64,000 nucleotides of DNA from contig CALUTY010000004.1 in NCBI GenBank assembly GCA_944323825.1, positions 62,001-126,000 of the forward strand, written 5' to 3'. This DNA is from an uncultured Bacteroidales bacterium. Lineage in GTDB: Bacteria; Bacteroidota; Bacteroidia; Bacteroidales; UBA932. Under the pieces are notes generated by a model. The model was not told the origin of the DNA. It saw nothing but the letters and a program-made list of their open reading frames with translations, and ran no database searches. This document shows, piece after piece, positions 26,240 through 36,325 of the stretch. The stretch's first letter is position 1; each line of letters opens with the position of its first letter. Both the position numbers and the translations under genes were made by a program.

Positions 26240-27886
26240 TCAGAACCGGAAGCCGATTGTCAGCAGCACATTCCAAAGTGTCCTCCTGCTGAGTATCACC
26301 GGAGTCGGCATGCTCGTGTCCACCATTGGCTGATCCCCGTCCAGATAATAATAGTCGTACGGATAGATGTATGTGTCCGCATATTTCGTCATCCTTACCG
26401 CTGCATCGGCAAAGAATGAGCCCTTGGAACTGTAGCCAAGTCCGAGGGATGCGCTGTGCGTGTTTCCTTCAATCCTTTCCCAGAGATACTGGTTCTCGTA
26501 TTCGATGTCGTCCGGGATGGCCGGTGTGCTGAAATTGTATCCTGCCCTTATGGCGAGGCTTGATATGGGCTTTATCTCCACTCCGGCCCTCACTTCGTGT
26601 GATGCTCCCATATTGCTTCGGATGTCAGAATTCACAGTGTCGAAACCGCTGTTGTCATTGGTGTCTGCCTCGCGGAACTTCATCGATTTGTAATTGCACA
26701 TTTCATAGTCCACGCTGATCAGCCCCATGCTTCCGAATGTGTATGCTGCCCCGACATTGAAGCGGAAAGGCGATATGAGCCTGTAGGTGTATTCACCTTC
26801 CGGGCTTTCAGCGCTGCCGCTCTGGTAGTCTTCCGCATAGCTGGTCTGCCTGGCCGACAGCCTCCATGTCTCGGTGATGGATGTGGAGGTCGGCGTCTGG
26901 ATGGCGGCTCCTATCCTCAGCCCGTTCACCGGAACCGCTATGATTCCGAATTTCCCGTAGACGCCCACTCCTGATGCGTCATAGCCGTAGTTGTATGTGA
27001 GGCTGTTGAACTGCGTCTGGAAAAGGTCCGAGTCCTGGGCGGTTTCCCTTATATAATATTCATGGCTGTAGCGCATGGAGGTGATGCCGAGGTTGGCTCC
27101 GATGAAAACCACATCGGAAATATTGCCTCCGAGGTTTATCACATAGTCGTACCTGTTTCCGAGCGTCCTTCTTCCGAATGTCTGGTCGATGGCTCCTCCA
27201 AGGCCGAACTCATAGTGCTGTGTGCCGTCTCCATTGTCCACGAGGCTCCAGTTTTCGGTCACTCCGAGATATTCATCAGATATGTTCGTGTCCGGCGTAA
27301 GTCCTATTACCCGTGACTGCAATGCCGCTATGGCCCTCCAGTCGCTGACCGGTATCATGTCGTACGCATTGTCTGCGCTCAGATCACTGACGTCATATCC
27401 GTTGGCAAAAGAGGCAAGCGAACCTGCCAGCGATGTCCTGGTGTTGCTTCCTCCGGCGACAAGGTCATCCTGCCAGTTGGCTGTCTGATTGGCGACAAAG
27501 CCGAGGGTCCAGTTCTTCAGCCCCGAAGTCCTGTGCGTGTCGAAATTTATGGTGAATCCGAAGTTCGGCATGGAGAACCTTGCCATTGATGTCCTGAGAT
27601 TTTTCTCAAAGCCGTTTGATGCCTCTGTGCCCGTTGCGGAATTGACCGAAATGTTTACCCCCGGCGTGACGGTCACCTGTGAGTACCTTGCCACTGCGGA
27701 CCCTGCCGGATTGATAGTGACAGCTCCAAGATCTCCTCCGAGGGCCGTGAACGCATTGCCCATGGCCACTGTCCTTGCTGTCCCCGCGTAATCGCTCTTG
27801 CTGTAATTGAGCGCGTCATACATTGTCTGCGCCCCCGCACTTGCCGTAATCCCTGCCAGCAAAAGTGTAATTGCTGTCTTTTTCAT
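26240..27886 (-). CDS. OmpP1/FadL/TodX-family outer membrane transport protein
   Basis: 548 residues. A signal peptide (about 1-19, ending SAGAQ) is followed by the family N-terminus DALNYSKSDYAGTARTVAMGNAFTALGGDLGAVTINPAG, which forms the N-terminal hatch and first strands. The rest is beta-barrel-like, with alternating hydrophobic and polar residues and a terminal Phe (TIGFRF). FadL-type channels pass hydrophobic compounds across the outer membrane by lateral diffusion. It lies 107 bp downstream of the W/Y/P-rich lipoprotein gene on the same strand, so the two are probably one unit. Confidence 0.92.
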   Translation of the reverse strand: MKKTAITLLLAGITASAGAQTMYDALNYSKSDYAGTARTVAMGNAFTALGGDLGAVTINPAGSAVARYSQVTVTPGVNISVNSATGTEASNGFEKNLRTSMARFSMPNFGFTINFDTHRTSGLKNWTLGFVANQTANWQDDLVAGGSNTRTSLAGSLASFANGYDVSDLSADNAYDMIPVSDWRAIAALQSRVIGLTPDTNISDEYLGVTENWSLVDNGDGTQHYEFGLGGAIDQTFGRRTLGNRYDYVINLGGNISDVVFIGANLGITSMRYSHEYYIRETAQDSDLFQTQFNSLTYNYGYDASGVGVYGKFGIIAVPVNGLRIGAAIQTPTSTSITETWRLSARQTSYAEDYQSGSAESPEGEYTYRLISPFRFNVGAAYTFGSMGLISVDYEMCNYKSMKFREADTNDNSGFDTVNSDIRSNMGASHEVRAGVEIKPISSLAIRAGYNFSTPAIPDDIEYENQYLWERIEGNTHSASLGLGYSSKGSFFADAAVRMTKYADTYIYPYDYYYLDGDQPMVDTSMPTPVILSRRTLWNVLLTIGFRF

Positions 27887-27993
27887 GGTCTTATATGTTT
27901 AAAATTAATGTGTCTGTCGGAAAACTGCCTCTCCTGCCGTTCCTGTCGGAACCGGATGGCAGGAGGGCAATATATGCGTGATGCGGGTCCGTG

Positions 27994-29307
27994 TCATCTT
28001 CTGTAGCTCCCGCCCCCGCTGCGTGAGCTTCCGCCTCCGGAGTAGCCGGAAGATCCTCTGCTGAATGATGATGAACTGCTACGGCTGAATGACGATGAGC
28101 TGCTCCTGTTGAAAGAGGAAGTGCTGTTCCGGTTGAAAGAAGACGAGCTTCTGTTGTAGGACTGGCTTCCGTTGAACGATGAACTGTTCCCGTTATATGT
28201 CGCAGAGCTGTTCCTTGTGTACCCGGAAGTTCCCCTGCTGTATGAGGAGGAAGTTCCTGCGGAATAGCCGGAAGACCTTGATACGCTTGAAGAGGCCCTT
28301 CTGTAGTTGCTCATGGAGGATTTCGGTGCCGATGCAGGTACTGTCAGGATGCCTCCTCCTCTTCTGTATGCGGAGCCTGTCCCGCTGGACTGTACTGCCG
28401 ATGCCGTGGTCCCTCCTCCTCTTCTGTATGCCTGTCCTGTACTGCTTCCGATGGCTGCCGAGGTGGTGCTTCCGGAGCGTCTTACCGATGATATGCCCGA
28501 AGTATAGGTGTTGCGTACCGTGCTTGAGCGCCTTGTCGGTGTCATTGTCCCTGAAGCAACTGCCGATGTCCCTCTTGCTGAGGAAGAGCCTCTCCTTACT
28601 GTGGATGTTCCTGAAGACGAACCCCTTCTTGCGACTGCCGTACCCCTGACGCTTGAGCCGCTGCCGCGTGAAACATACGCCTTTCTCACAGATGAGCCGC
28701 CTGAGGCGCGTGAGCCGTAATAATATCCCCTTCCGCCGCTGACGATGACATCATGTCCGTGGTGCCAGTGAGGGTGGTACGGGTAATATGGGGCGCCCCA
28801 GAACCACGGATTGCAGAACCACGGGTCCCAGAAGATGCCTGCATATCCCCAATACCAAGGGTCGTAATACCATCCTCCCCAGTACCACGGATCGTACCAG
28901 CCCCAGTATCTTCCGTAATACCACGGATCCCAGTACCAGCTGGAGAATGTCACAGGAGTATAGTATGTCCACGGATAATTGTTGTAGTAGATGTCGGTGA
29001 ACGGGTCGTCCGTAATGGTGACCGTCGTCACGGCCGTGCTGTCAAACCTGATGACCGCCGCCTTGTTGTCAGGAATCACCACAGTGTCTTTCCTGTCGCC
29101 GAAAAGCAGCAGTTCAGTTTCCTTTGTCTTTGCCACAAGGTTGTCCACCTTTTCGTCGGCGGCCGTCACCTTTGTCTTTTCCTGCGGTTCAGGCCTGTAG
29201 TAGATCCCGTCCTGATACCTCTGTCCTGAAGAGGCGTACCGGGCAGCCGTACCGCACGATGTAAGGGCGATGGCGGCTGAAATCAAGATTATAACTCTCT
29301 TTTTCAT
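27994..29307 (-). CDS. Lipoprotein with W/Y/P-rich and Ser/Arg/Gly-rich low-complexity regions
   Basis: 437 residues from ATG 29307 (MKKRVIILISAAIALTSCGT). A lipobox with Cys18 is seen; an upstream in-frame ATG at 29331 would spoil the signal peptide. Residues to about 115 are ordinary. About 120-190 is a run of repeated DPW(Y/F) units with W, Y, G and P, including YWDPWYYGRYWGWYDPW, ending in a His cluster (HPHWHHGHD). From about 205 to the end the protein is Ser/Arg/Gly/Thr with recurring YRRGGG and FSRSSSS units. I do not know its function. The composition suggests a flexible surface or periplasmic matrix protein. Confidence 0.8.
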   Translation of the reverse strand: MKKRVIILISAAIALTSCGTAARYASSGQRYQDGIYYRPEPQEKTKVTAADEKVDNLVAKTKETELLLFGDRKDTVVIPDNKAAVIRFDSTAVTTVTITDDPFTDIYYNNYPWTYYTPVTFSSWYWDPWYYGRYWGWYDPWYWGGWYYDPWYWGYAGIFWDPWFCNPWFWGAPYYPYHPHWHHGHDVIVSGGRGYYYGSRASGGSSVRKAYVSRGSGSSVRGTAVARRGSSSGTSTVRRGSSSARGTSAVASGTMTPTRRSSTVRNTYTSGISSVRRSGSTTSAAIGSSTGQAYRRGGGTTASAVQSSGTGSAYRRGGGILTVPASAPKSSMSNYRRASSSVSRSSGYSAGTSSSYSRGTSGYTRNSSATYNGNSSSFNGSQSYNRSSSSFNRNSTSSFNRSSSSSFSRSSSSSFSRGSSGYSGGGSSRSGGGSYRR

Positions 29308-29374
29308 ATCTGAACCTCCCATTATTTCCAATAATTTCGTACCTTCGCAACCTGATGCATTTCTGCAATATCCG

Positions 29375-29382
29375 TACCTTTG
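29375..29382 (+). promoter_or_regulatory. Bacteroidota-type -7 box for proS
   Basis: TACCTTTG followed by CGG matches TAnnTTTG exactly, 56 bp before the proS ATG. A near-copy, TACCTTCG, lies 35 bp upstream at 29340-29347 with the same flanks (CG before, C and purines after), suggesting a duplicated or alternative promoter. Confidence 0.65.
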
Positions 29383-29438
29383 CGGCTGCGGAAATCATCT
29401 GCAATGTAAATATAAAATAATTCAAAAGCAAAAATACA

Positions 29439-30917
29439 ATGGCTAAAGAGGTTACAAAGAGAGCGGACAATTATTCCCAGTGGTATGACGATCTTGTGGT
29501 GAAGGCGGATCTTGCAGAGCGTTCTGCAGTACGCGGATGTATGGTAATCAAGCCTTACGGATATGCGATCTGGGAGAAGATGCATGAGGTGCTTGACAAG
29601 ATGTTCAAGGATACGGGACATGTCAATGCCTATTTCCCTCTCTTCATACCGAAATCATTCCTCAGCCGTGAGGCCGAGCATGTGGAGGGCTTCGCCAAGG
29701 AGTGCGCCGTGGTGACGCATCACAGGCTGATGGCCAATCCTGACGGTCCGGGTGTGGTCGTGGACCCTTCGGCAAAGCTTGAGGAGGAACTCGTAGTCAG
29801 GCCTACTTCCGAGACCATAATCTGGAATACATACAAGAACTGGATCACTTCATGGAGGGATCTTCCTATACTCTGCAACCAGTGGGCGAATGTCGTGCGC
29901 TGGGAAATGCGTACGAGGCTGTTCCTCCGCACCGCTGAATTCCTCTGGCAGGAGGGCCATACCGCCCATGCCACAAGGGAGGAGGCAGAGGCAGAGGCAA
30001 TGAAGATGATCAATGTATATGCCGACTTCGCAAGGAACACCCTCGCATTGCCTGTGGTTGTCGGGCACAAGAGCCCGAACGAGAGGTTTGCAGGGGCTCT
30101 CGACACCCTTTGCATAGAGGCTCTGATGCAGGACGGAAAGGCATTGCAGGCCGGCACATCGCATTTCCTCGGTCAGAATTTCGCCAAGGCTTTCGATGTC
30201 CAGTACACCAACAGGGAAGGAAAACAGGAATATGTGTGGGCCACTTCATGGGGCGTTTCCACCCGTCTGATGGGAGCACTTGTCATGGCACACGGTGATG
30301 ATAACGGTCTTGTGCTTCCTCCGAAGCTGGCTCCGATACAGGTCGTGATGGTGCCTATCTACAAGAGCGAGGAGGAGAGGAATGCCATTCTTGACAAGAT
30401 GGATGAGCTGAAGAAGGAGCTTGAGGCACATGGCCATACGGTGAAGATTGACGACAGGGATACTCTGCGTCCGGGATTCAAGTTTGCGGAATGGGAACTC
30501 AAGGGAGTTCCTGTGCGTATTGCCATCGGCCCGCGCGACCTGCAGAACGGCCAGGTGGAGCTTGCCCGCAGGGACACACTGGAGAAGGCATCCGTGCCGC
30601 AGGAAGGGCTCGGGAAGAGAATAGAGGACCTGCTTGTCGAAATACAGGACAACATATATGCGAAAGCCTTGAAATTCAGGGACGACAGCATCGTGAAGGT
30701 GGATTCGTGGGATGAGTTCAAGGAAAGGATAGAGGAAGGGGGCTTCCTGCTCTGCCACTGGGACGGCACCACTGAGACCGAGGAGAGGATAAAGGAGGAG
30801 ACAAAGGCCACCATCAGGTGCATACCTATGGACAGTGCCGTGTGCGAAGAGGAAGGAAAATGCATCTATTCAGGAAAGCCGTCGCACAGAAGAGTCCTGT
30901 TTGCCCGCTCGTACTGA
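29439..30917 (+). CDS. proS: Prolyl-tRNA synthetase (archaeal/eukaryotic-like form)
   Basis: 492 residues. The length, the absence of an editing insertion and the extra C-terminal domain mark it as the archaeal-type ProRS that Bacteroidota carry. Class II motifs are visible: RPTSETIIW, motif 2 [20 protein letters not shown] (about 155-180), [14 protein letters not shown] (about 245), and motif 3 [19 protein letters not shown]. The anticodon-binding domain starts near 290 and the C-terminal zinc-binding-like domain ends FARSY. It charges tRNA-Pro. It is divergent from the lipoprotein gene and has its own promoter. Confidence 0.97.
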   Translation: MAKEVTKRADNYSQWYDDLVVKADLAERSAVRGCMVIKPYGYAIWEKMHEVLDKMFKDTGHVNAYFPLFIPKSFLSREAEHVEGFAKECAVVTHHRLMANPDGPGVVVDPSAKLEEELVVRPTSETIIWNTYKNWITSWRDLPILCNQWANVVRWEMRTRLFLRTAEFLWQEGHTAHATREEAEAEAMKMINVYADFARNTLALPVVVGHKSPNERFAGALDTLCIEALMQDGKALQAGTSHFLGQNFAKAFDVQYTNREGKQEYVWATSWGVSTRLMGALVMAHGDDNGLVLPPKLAPIQVVMVPIYKSEEERNAILDKMDELKKELEAHGHTVKIDDRDTLRPGFKFAEWELKGVPVRIAIGPRDLQNGQVELARRDTLEKASVPQEGLGKRIEDLLVEIQDNIYAKALKFRDDSIVKVDSWDEFKERIEEGGFLLCHWDGTTETEERIKEETKATIRCIPMDSAVCEEEGKCIYSGKPSHRRVLFARSY

Positions 30918-30978
30918 TGATTGCAGTATTCAGCGGTTTTCTGACCGGCATAATGTTCACCGATTGGCAATGACTGAT

Positions 30979-32133
30979 ATGAAAAAAGAACTGATTACAA
31001 TACTGCTGTCCTTTGCAATCTTGCCGGTATCCGCGCAGGAACTGCTTACGGATGCGCAGAAAGCTGCAGCCGAGGCCGCGATGGCCATCGACCGGGCACC
31101 GGTCCCGGAAACCCCTAAGGAGCCGGCGAGCAAATATTGGAAAAATTCACTTCAGACCAAGCTGGACCTGGGGCAGACTTCATTGACCAACTGGGCGGCC
31201 GGAGGATACAACACAGTGTCCTTGAAGACATTCATTGATGCCAACGCCAATTACAGCAAGGATGAGATGTTCTGGAACAACCGTCTCCAGCTGGACTACG
31301 GATTTCTGTATTCTGCTGACAAGCCGGTGCTCCAGAAGACAGATGACAGGATATATCTCGAAAGCAAGTGGGGATACCAGGCCACGAACAAGCTGTACTA
31401 TTCTGCGGAATTCAGCTTCAAGTCGCAGTTCACCAACACATATGACTTTCCTACACCTTCCAAGAAGGCCGACGGTTCCGCCCTGGGGGAGAATGAGGAA
31501 TACGGCCATGCCGACTGGAAGGCTGCCCGGGTGCTGAAGTCCGGATTCCTGTCGCCTGCCTACACCAATCTGGCGCTCGGTCTTGACTACAAGCCGCTCA
31601 ACTGGCTCACTGTCAATTTCGCCCCTCTGACAGGCGGATTCGTGATTGTCAATGACCCGGAGCTCAGGCCTTCATACAGCCAGCCGCGCAAGAAGGAATT
31701 TGAAAATACTTCGGACGCTGACCTTCCTCTGCTTATGGATGAGTCCGGCAATCCTGTCCTGGATAAAGACGGCAACACCCAGCTGGACTACAGGAGGATA
31801 TACCGCGGGGCCAAATTTGAGTTCGGTGCACAGCTGAAGGTGGACTTCAAGGTGAATGTCAACGACAACTTCGCATTTTCATCGCAGGTCGTGCTGTTTT
31901 CAGACTATCTTGACAAGCCGCAGAACATCCGTGTCAACTGGGACAACAGGATAGACTGGAAACTCGCCAGATTTTTCTCGTTCACGATCACGACCAATCT
32001 CATATATGACGACAATGTCATCATCCAGACTCCTGAAGAAAAGAAGAACGGTATTGCAGGACACCAGCGCATACAGTTCAAGGAGTCTCTTTCATTCGGT
32101 TTTGTCTATACTTTTGCTTCCAGGAATTCTTAG
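30979..32133 (+). CDS. DUF3078-like secreted/outer membrane protein
   Basis: 384 residues from ATG 30979 (MKKELITILLSFAILPVSAQ), a clear signal peptide. The longer in-frame reading that overlaps the 3' end of proS is polar and unlike a signal sequence, so it is rejected. The mature protein has SLQTKLDLGQTSLTNWAAGGYNTVSLKT, a typical start of DUF3078 proteins, and many amphipathic beta strands, ending SFGFVYTFASRN. It is probably an outer membrane beta-barrel. Function unknown. It starts 61 bp after proS and tilS follows within 10 bp. Confidence 0.8.
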   Translation: MKKELITILLSFAILPVSAQELLTDAQKAAAEAAMAIDRAPVPETPKEPASKYWKNSLQTKLDLGQTSLTNWAAGGYNTVSLKTFIDANANYSKDEMFWNNRLQLDYGFLYSADKPVLQKTDDRIYLESKWGYQATNKLYYSAEFSFKSQFTNTYDFPTPSKKADGSALGENEEYGHADWKAARVLKSGFLSPAYTNLALGLDYKPLNWLTVNFAPLTGGFVIVNDPELRPSYSQPRKKEFENTSDADLPLLMDESGNPVLDKDGNTQLDYRRIYRGAKFEFGAQLKVDFKVNVNDNFAFSSQVVLFSDYLDKPQNIRVNWDNRIDWKLARFFSFTITTNLIYDDNVIIQTPEEKKNGIAGHQRIQFKESLSFGFVYTFASRNS

Positions 32134-32141
32134 CATTGGTG

Positions 32142-33641
32142 ATGCAGAGAAGATTTGACCGCATACTGCCGGAACTGATGAAGAATAATCCCGGTCCTGT
32201 GCTGCTTGCAGTCAGCGGAGGGATTGATTCGATGTGCATGGCCGACCTCTTTCTGCATTCGTCATGCAGCCCGGACTTTGCTCTGGCGCATTGCAATTTC
32301 CATCTGCGGGGAGCGGAGAGCGATTCCGACGAGGCACTGGTGGCGGAATGGGCTGAAAAACATGGGGTAAGGCTATATAAAAAGGATTTTGATACGCTTT
32401 CCTATGCCTCGGAACATGGGCTGAGCATAGAAATGGCGGCGAGGGAGCTCCGCTACAGGTGGTTCGGCGAACTTGCATCCGTGAACGGATATTCAGCCGT
32501 GGCCGTGGCGCACAATGCCAATGACAATGCCGAGACATTGATTCTCAATATGCTGCGGGGAACCGGGATAAAGGGAGTTACTGGCATGGGTGAATTGTCC
32601 GCCAATCCATACTGTCAGGGCATCATCATCCGTCCTCTGCTGCATTTCACGAGGAAACAGATAGAAGGCCATGTCCTTGCACATGGGCTCAGATATCATG
32701 AGGACAGCACAAATGCCGATGTGGAGTACAGGAGGAACAGGATCAGAAACCAGATATTCCCGCTTTTCGCCGGCATCAATCCTTCATTTGTAAAGACCCT
32801 GAACCGTGAGATGGATTATTTTTCCCAGGCGGCTGACATCGCGGATGAGTATTTCAGAGAACATTCATCCTGCATGACAGAATGTCCCGAAAACGGAGCC
32901 GGAGGTGTTGTGTGCCGTGTGGATGTGGCTGCGCTCAAGTCCGAAAGGCATTGGAAATACATTCTCTACAGGATATTGGAGCAATACGGCTTCAATTCTG
33001 CTTCAGTGCATTCAGTGTGTGTCCTGCTGGAGGAAGCCGGCACCATAGGCGGAAAGGTTTTCCGTTCGGACGGGCACGAGCTGATGACTTCATCGAGGGA
33101 ACTTGTCATACGGAAAGCCGGATTTGACAAAGGTGACGGCAGGCAGTCTCATGCGTCTGTATCAGGGAGCAGGATTTTCCGGGAGCGGGACACCCTTTCC
33201 GCTTCGGACCCTGTCATGGCAATAAGGGCCGCCGGAAAATATTTTTTCAACGGTGTGTCATTCTCCATATCCGTCAGAAAATGGGACGGTAGCATATCCC
33301 TGAAGCAGCCTGCCGGCACGATAATGTTCGACAGGGCCGTGATGGATTTCCCTTTCATCTGCCGCAGGTGGCTTCCAGGTGACTGGATGCGTCCTTTGGG
33401 CCTGAAAGGCAGGAAGAAACTCAGCGACATGTTCACTGACATGAAATACGGACTGGAAGAAAAGGAGTCCGCCGTTGTGCTTGTCGCCCCTCCTTCCGTT
33501 TCATCGTCACCGGATGCTCCGGAGCATCATGTCTCCGCCCTTCTCGGCGTCCGTATAGACGATTCCCTGAAAGTCACTTCCAGCACAAAGGAAGTTATCA
33601 TAATTTCCATAGATACAAATTCTTTTCATGTTTCGGAATGA
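32142..33641 (+). CDS. tilS: tRNA(Ile)-lysidine synthetase
   Basis: 499 residues. The N-terminal PP-loop ATPase domain has SGGIDS (about 25-30) and the HCNFHLRGAESDSDE and AHNANDNAETLILNMLRGTGIKG segments typical of TilS. A central domain and the C-terminal TilS domain (RRWLPGDWMRPLGLKGRKKLSDMF) follow. The enzyme converts C34 of tRNA-Ile(CAU) to lysidine so that it reads AUA. The ATG at 32142 is chosen over TTG 32136 and GTG 32139; it starts 9 bp after the DUF3078-like gene. Confidence 0.95.
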   Translation: MQRRFDRILPELMKNNPGPVLLAVSGGIDSMCMADLFLHSSCSPDFALAHCNFHLRGAESDSDEALVAEWAEKHGVRLYKKDFDTLSYASEHGLSIEMAARELRYRWFGELASVNGYSAVAVAHNANDNAETLILNMLRGTGIKGVTGMGELSANPYCQGIIIRPLLHFTRKQIEGHVLAHGLRYHEDSTNADVEYRRNRIRNQIFPLFAGINPSFVKTLNREMDYFSQAADIADEYFREHSSCMTECPENGAGGVVCRVDVAALKSERHWKYILYRILEQYGFNSASVHSVCVLLEEAGTIGGKVFRSDGHELMTSSRELVIRKAGFDKGDGRQSHASVSGSRIFRERDTLSASDPVMAIRAAGKYFFNGVSFSISVRKWDGSISLKQPAGTIMFDRAVMDFPFICRRWLPGDWMRPLGLKGRKKLSDMFTDMKYGLEEKESAVVLVAPPSVSSSPDAPEHHVSALLGVRIDDSLKVTSSTKEVIIISIDTNSFHVSE

Positions 33642-33651
33642 CCTCTTGGGG

Positions 33652-33659
33652 TACTTTTG
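33652..33659 (+). promoter_or_regulatory. Bacteroidota-type -7 box for the transglutaminase-like lipoprotein gene
   Basis: TACTTTTG followed by C is an exact TAnnTTTG match, 23 bp before the ATG at 33683. TTTCGG lies about 20 bp upstream in place of TTTG. Confidence 0.6.
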
Positions 33660-33682
33660 CAGATAACCATTAAAATCATATT

Positions 33683-36325
33683 ATGAAAAAAAAGATTCTC
33701 ATTAATGTCTTTGCAGGAATGCTGATGCTGTGTTCCTGCTCCCGGCATTTCATTTCCGATGCAGGATACAGGGAGGAGGTAAGGAAGGACTTCTCCTCCA
33801 GGGCAGAACTGCTGGACAGGGCAGGGGTGTGCCTGGATTCCATGGAGCTTACAGGTCCGGAGAGGGAAGCTATGGAGTTCCTGTATGCATATATGCCGCT
33901 GGGTGACATTGTAAATCTTCCGCAGGAATACTGGGCAGACAATGTGAGGCTCACTGCCGAGGCTGCCGGCACCATGCCTTGGGGCAAGGATGTCCCGGAA
34001 AGGGAACTGAGGCATTTCGTGCTTCCGGTGAGAGTGAACAATGAGAATCTTGACACTTCCCGCGCCGTTTTCTTCAGTGAACTGGCCCCGCGTCTGGAAG
34101 GGCTTTCAATGAAGGATGCCATCCTTGAGGTGAACCACTGGTGCCATGAAAAGGCTGTATACCAGCCGTCGGACTCCAGGACGAGCTCCCCTCTGGCAAC
34201 GGTCAGGACTGCGTACGGAAGGTGCGGAGAGGAATCCACCTTCCTCGTGGCTGCCCTCAGGTCCGTCTGCATTCCGGCAAGGCAGGTCTATACTCCGCGC
34301 TGGGCGCATACGGACGACAACCACGCATGGGTGGAAGCCTGGGCTGACGGGGAATGGCATTTCCTCGGTGCCTGTGAGCCTGAGCCCGTGCTTGATTTAG
34401 GCTGGTTCAATGCCCCTGCGAGCCGGGGGATGCTGATGCACACAAAAGTCTTCGGCCGGTATGACGGTCCGGAGGAGGTTGTGTCGGTTTCTCCGAATTA
34501 TACTGAAATAAATGTGATAGACAATTATGCCCCGGGTGCGGCACGGCTTGATGTGAAGGTGACATATCCTGACGGCAGTCCTGTGTCCGGTGCAAGGGTC
34601 GAATACCGGCTTTACAATTATGCCGAGTTCTATCCGGTGGCAGTCAAGACTGCAGGGAGCGACGGCTGCTCATATCTCACCGCAGGGCTGGGGGATATGC
34701 TTGTGTATGCCACCGACGGGGAGAAGTTCGGCTTCAGGAAGGTTTCTTTCGGCAAGGATAACAGTGTGGACATAGTCCTTTCTTATGATGAGGACAATCT
34801 TCCTGACCATATCGCCTTTGAATCCGTCCCGCCTGCGGAGAATGCCGTGCTTCCGGAAGTGACGGAGGAGCAGCGGGCAGAGAATGACAGGAGAATGGCG
34901 CAGGAGGATTCCATAAGGCTGGAATATGTGGGAACATTCTATGACAGGGAGCGAGCGGAAGCATTTGCCGACAGGCTGGGCTTGTCTTCGTCTGCTTCTG
35001 ATCTGATTGTCGCATCGCGCGGCAACCATCCGGAAATATGTTCATTCCTGGAATATGCAGTGTCGGAAGGCCGTGGAAATGATGCCGTTGCCTTGCTGAA
35101 CTCGGTTTCGGAAAAGGATTTGAGGGACACTCCTGCCGCTGTGCTGAAAGACCATCTGGACAATGTCCCTGCCGGATGTCCGGATGAGCATGTATATGGG
35201 CCGAGGGTATCCACCGAGCTGCTCACCCCATACAGGGGACTTCTGCTGGAGAATGTGCCGGAAACAATGTGGAGTGCAGTGCGTGAAGATCCGGCCTGTC
35301 TTGTGAAATGGTGCCGGGACAGTCTGTCGATGATGGATTCCATATCCATGGGATATGTCCAGGTGGCTCCGGCAAGGGTCTGGGACACGAGGGTGGCAGA
35401 CAAGGCCTCACGGGAAATATTCTTTGTCGCCATGTGCCGGACTGCCGGAGTTCCTGCATGGAAAGACCCTGTGACGGGCACGGTAAAATACAGGCACGGC
35501 GGGCAGGTCTTTGATGTGGATTTCGAGGCCGCTGAAAAGACTGTGGCAGATACCGGGACACTGAAAATAAGGTATTCTCCGATACCTATGCTTGAAGATC
35601 CTCACTATTACACCCACTTTACGCTTTCAAGATATGAGGACGGGACTTTCGTCCTTCTGAATTATGAGGAATCCGCAACATGGAAGAATACATTTTCCAA
35701 AGGAGCCGTCTTGCCTGAGGGAACATATATGCTCACGAGCGGGGCAAGGATGTCCGGCGGCAATGTGCTGGCTGACATGAGCTTCTTCAAGGTAAAGACC
35801 GGACAGACGGCTTCTGTCGGGCTTGTGGTCAGGGACGACCCTTCACAATATCGTGTGATAGGCAGCTTCAATTCCGAAGCCCTTTATGACAAGGTTCCTG
35901 CACAGGGCACCGGAAGCCTTGAGGACAAGGTGCACAAATCCGTACTCTCCGAGACCGGGCGTGGATATTTTGCCGTTGCCCTCGTGGACAGCGGCCGTGA
36001 GCCGACCGACCATGCAATGCGTGACATATCTGCCGCTGCAGAAGAGCTTGCAGCATGGGGGCGGCCTATATTGGTGATTTTCGCTTCCGAAAATGACTGG
36101 AAACGCTTCGATCCTGGGAAATACAATCTTCCGCCGACCGTGAGCTATGGAATCGACACGGACGGCTCCATGCGAGAAATGATGGTTTCGGGCATGAATC
36201 TTAAAGGGAAAGGCCGCCTGCCTCTGATTGTGGTGGCAGACACCTTCAACAGAGTGGTCTTCTTCTCTGAAGGATATTCGATAGGGCTCGGCGACCGGCT
36301 TGTGAAGGTATCGAAGAGCCTATAG
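33683..36325 (+). CDS. Large transglutaminase-like lipoprotein
   Basis: 880 residues. Signal peptide with lipobox ending at about Cys19 (MLCSCS). A transglutaminase-like core is visible at about 150-250: RTAYGRCGEESTF with the candidate nucleophile Cys181, and DNHAWVEAW with His214. An Ig-like/carboxypeptidase-regulatory-like segment follows (TYPDGSPVSGARVEYRLYN, about 290-330). Around 590-620 there is a weak second copy (VAMCRTAGVPAWKDP) lacking an obvious triad. The C-terminal 100 residues (LVIFASENDWKRF ... LPLIVVADTFNRVVFFSEG) resemble a thioredoxin-like fold without a CxxC. Its role could be periplasmic or surface peptide processing. The stop overlaps that of the convergent cutC. Confidence 0.75.
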   Translation: MKKKILINVFAGMLMLCSCSRHFISDAGYREEVRKDFSSRAELLDRAGVCLDSMELTGPEREAMEFLYAYMPLGDIVNLPQEYWADNVRLTAEAAGTMPWGKDVPERELRHFVLPVRVNNENLDTSRAVFFSELAPRLEGLSMKDAILEVNHWCHEKAVYQPSDSRTSSPLATVRTAYGRCGEESTFLVAALRSVCIPARQVYTPRWAHTDDNHAWVEAWADGEWHFLGACEPEPVLDLGWFNAPASRGMLMHTKVFGRYDGPEEVVSVSPNYTEINVIDNYAPGAARLDVKVTYPDGSPVSGARVEYRLYNYAEFYPVAVKTAGSDGCSYLTAGLGDMLVYATDGEKFGFRKVSFGKDNSVDIVLSYDEDNLPDHIAFESVPPAENAVLPEVTEEQRAENDRRMAQEDSIRLEYVGTFYDRERAEAFADRLGLSSSASDLIVASRGNHPEICSFLEYAVSEGRGNDAVALLNSVSEKDLRDTPAAVLKDHLDNVPAGCPDEHVYGPRVSTELLTPYRGLLLENVPETMWSAVREDPACLVKWCRDSLSMMDSISMGYVQVAPARVWDTRVADKASREIFFVAMCRTAGVPAWKDPVTGTVKYRHGGQVFDVDFEAAEKTVADTGTLKIRYSPIPMLEDPHYYTHFTLSRYEDGTFVLLNYEESATWKNTFSKGAVLPEGTYMLTSGARMSGGNVLADMSFFKVKTGQTASVGLVVRDDPSQYRVIGSFNSEALYDKVPAQGTGSLEDKVHKSVLSETGRGYFAVALVDSGREPTDHAMRDISAAAEELAAWGRPILVIFASENDWKRFDPGKYNLPPTVSYGIDTDGSMREMMVSGMNLKGKGRLPLIVVADTFNRVVFFSEGYSIGLGDRLVKVSKSL

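Noticed and set aside
30835..30978. Longer N-terminus for the DUF3078-like protein
   Set aside because: It overlaps the proS 3' end in another frame and would bury a clear signal peptide that starts at 30979.
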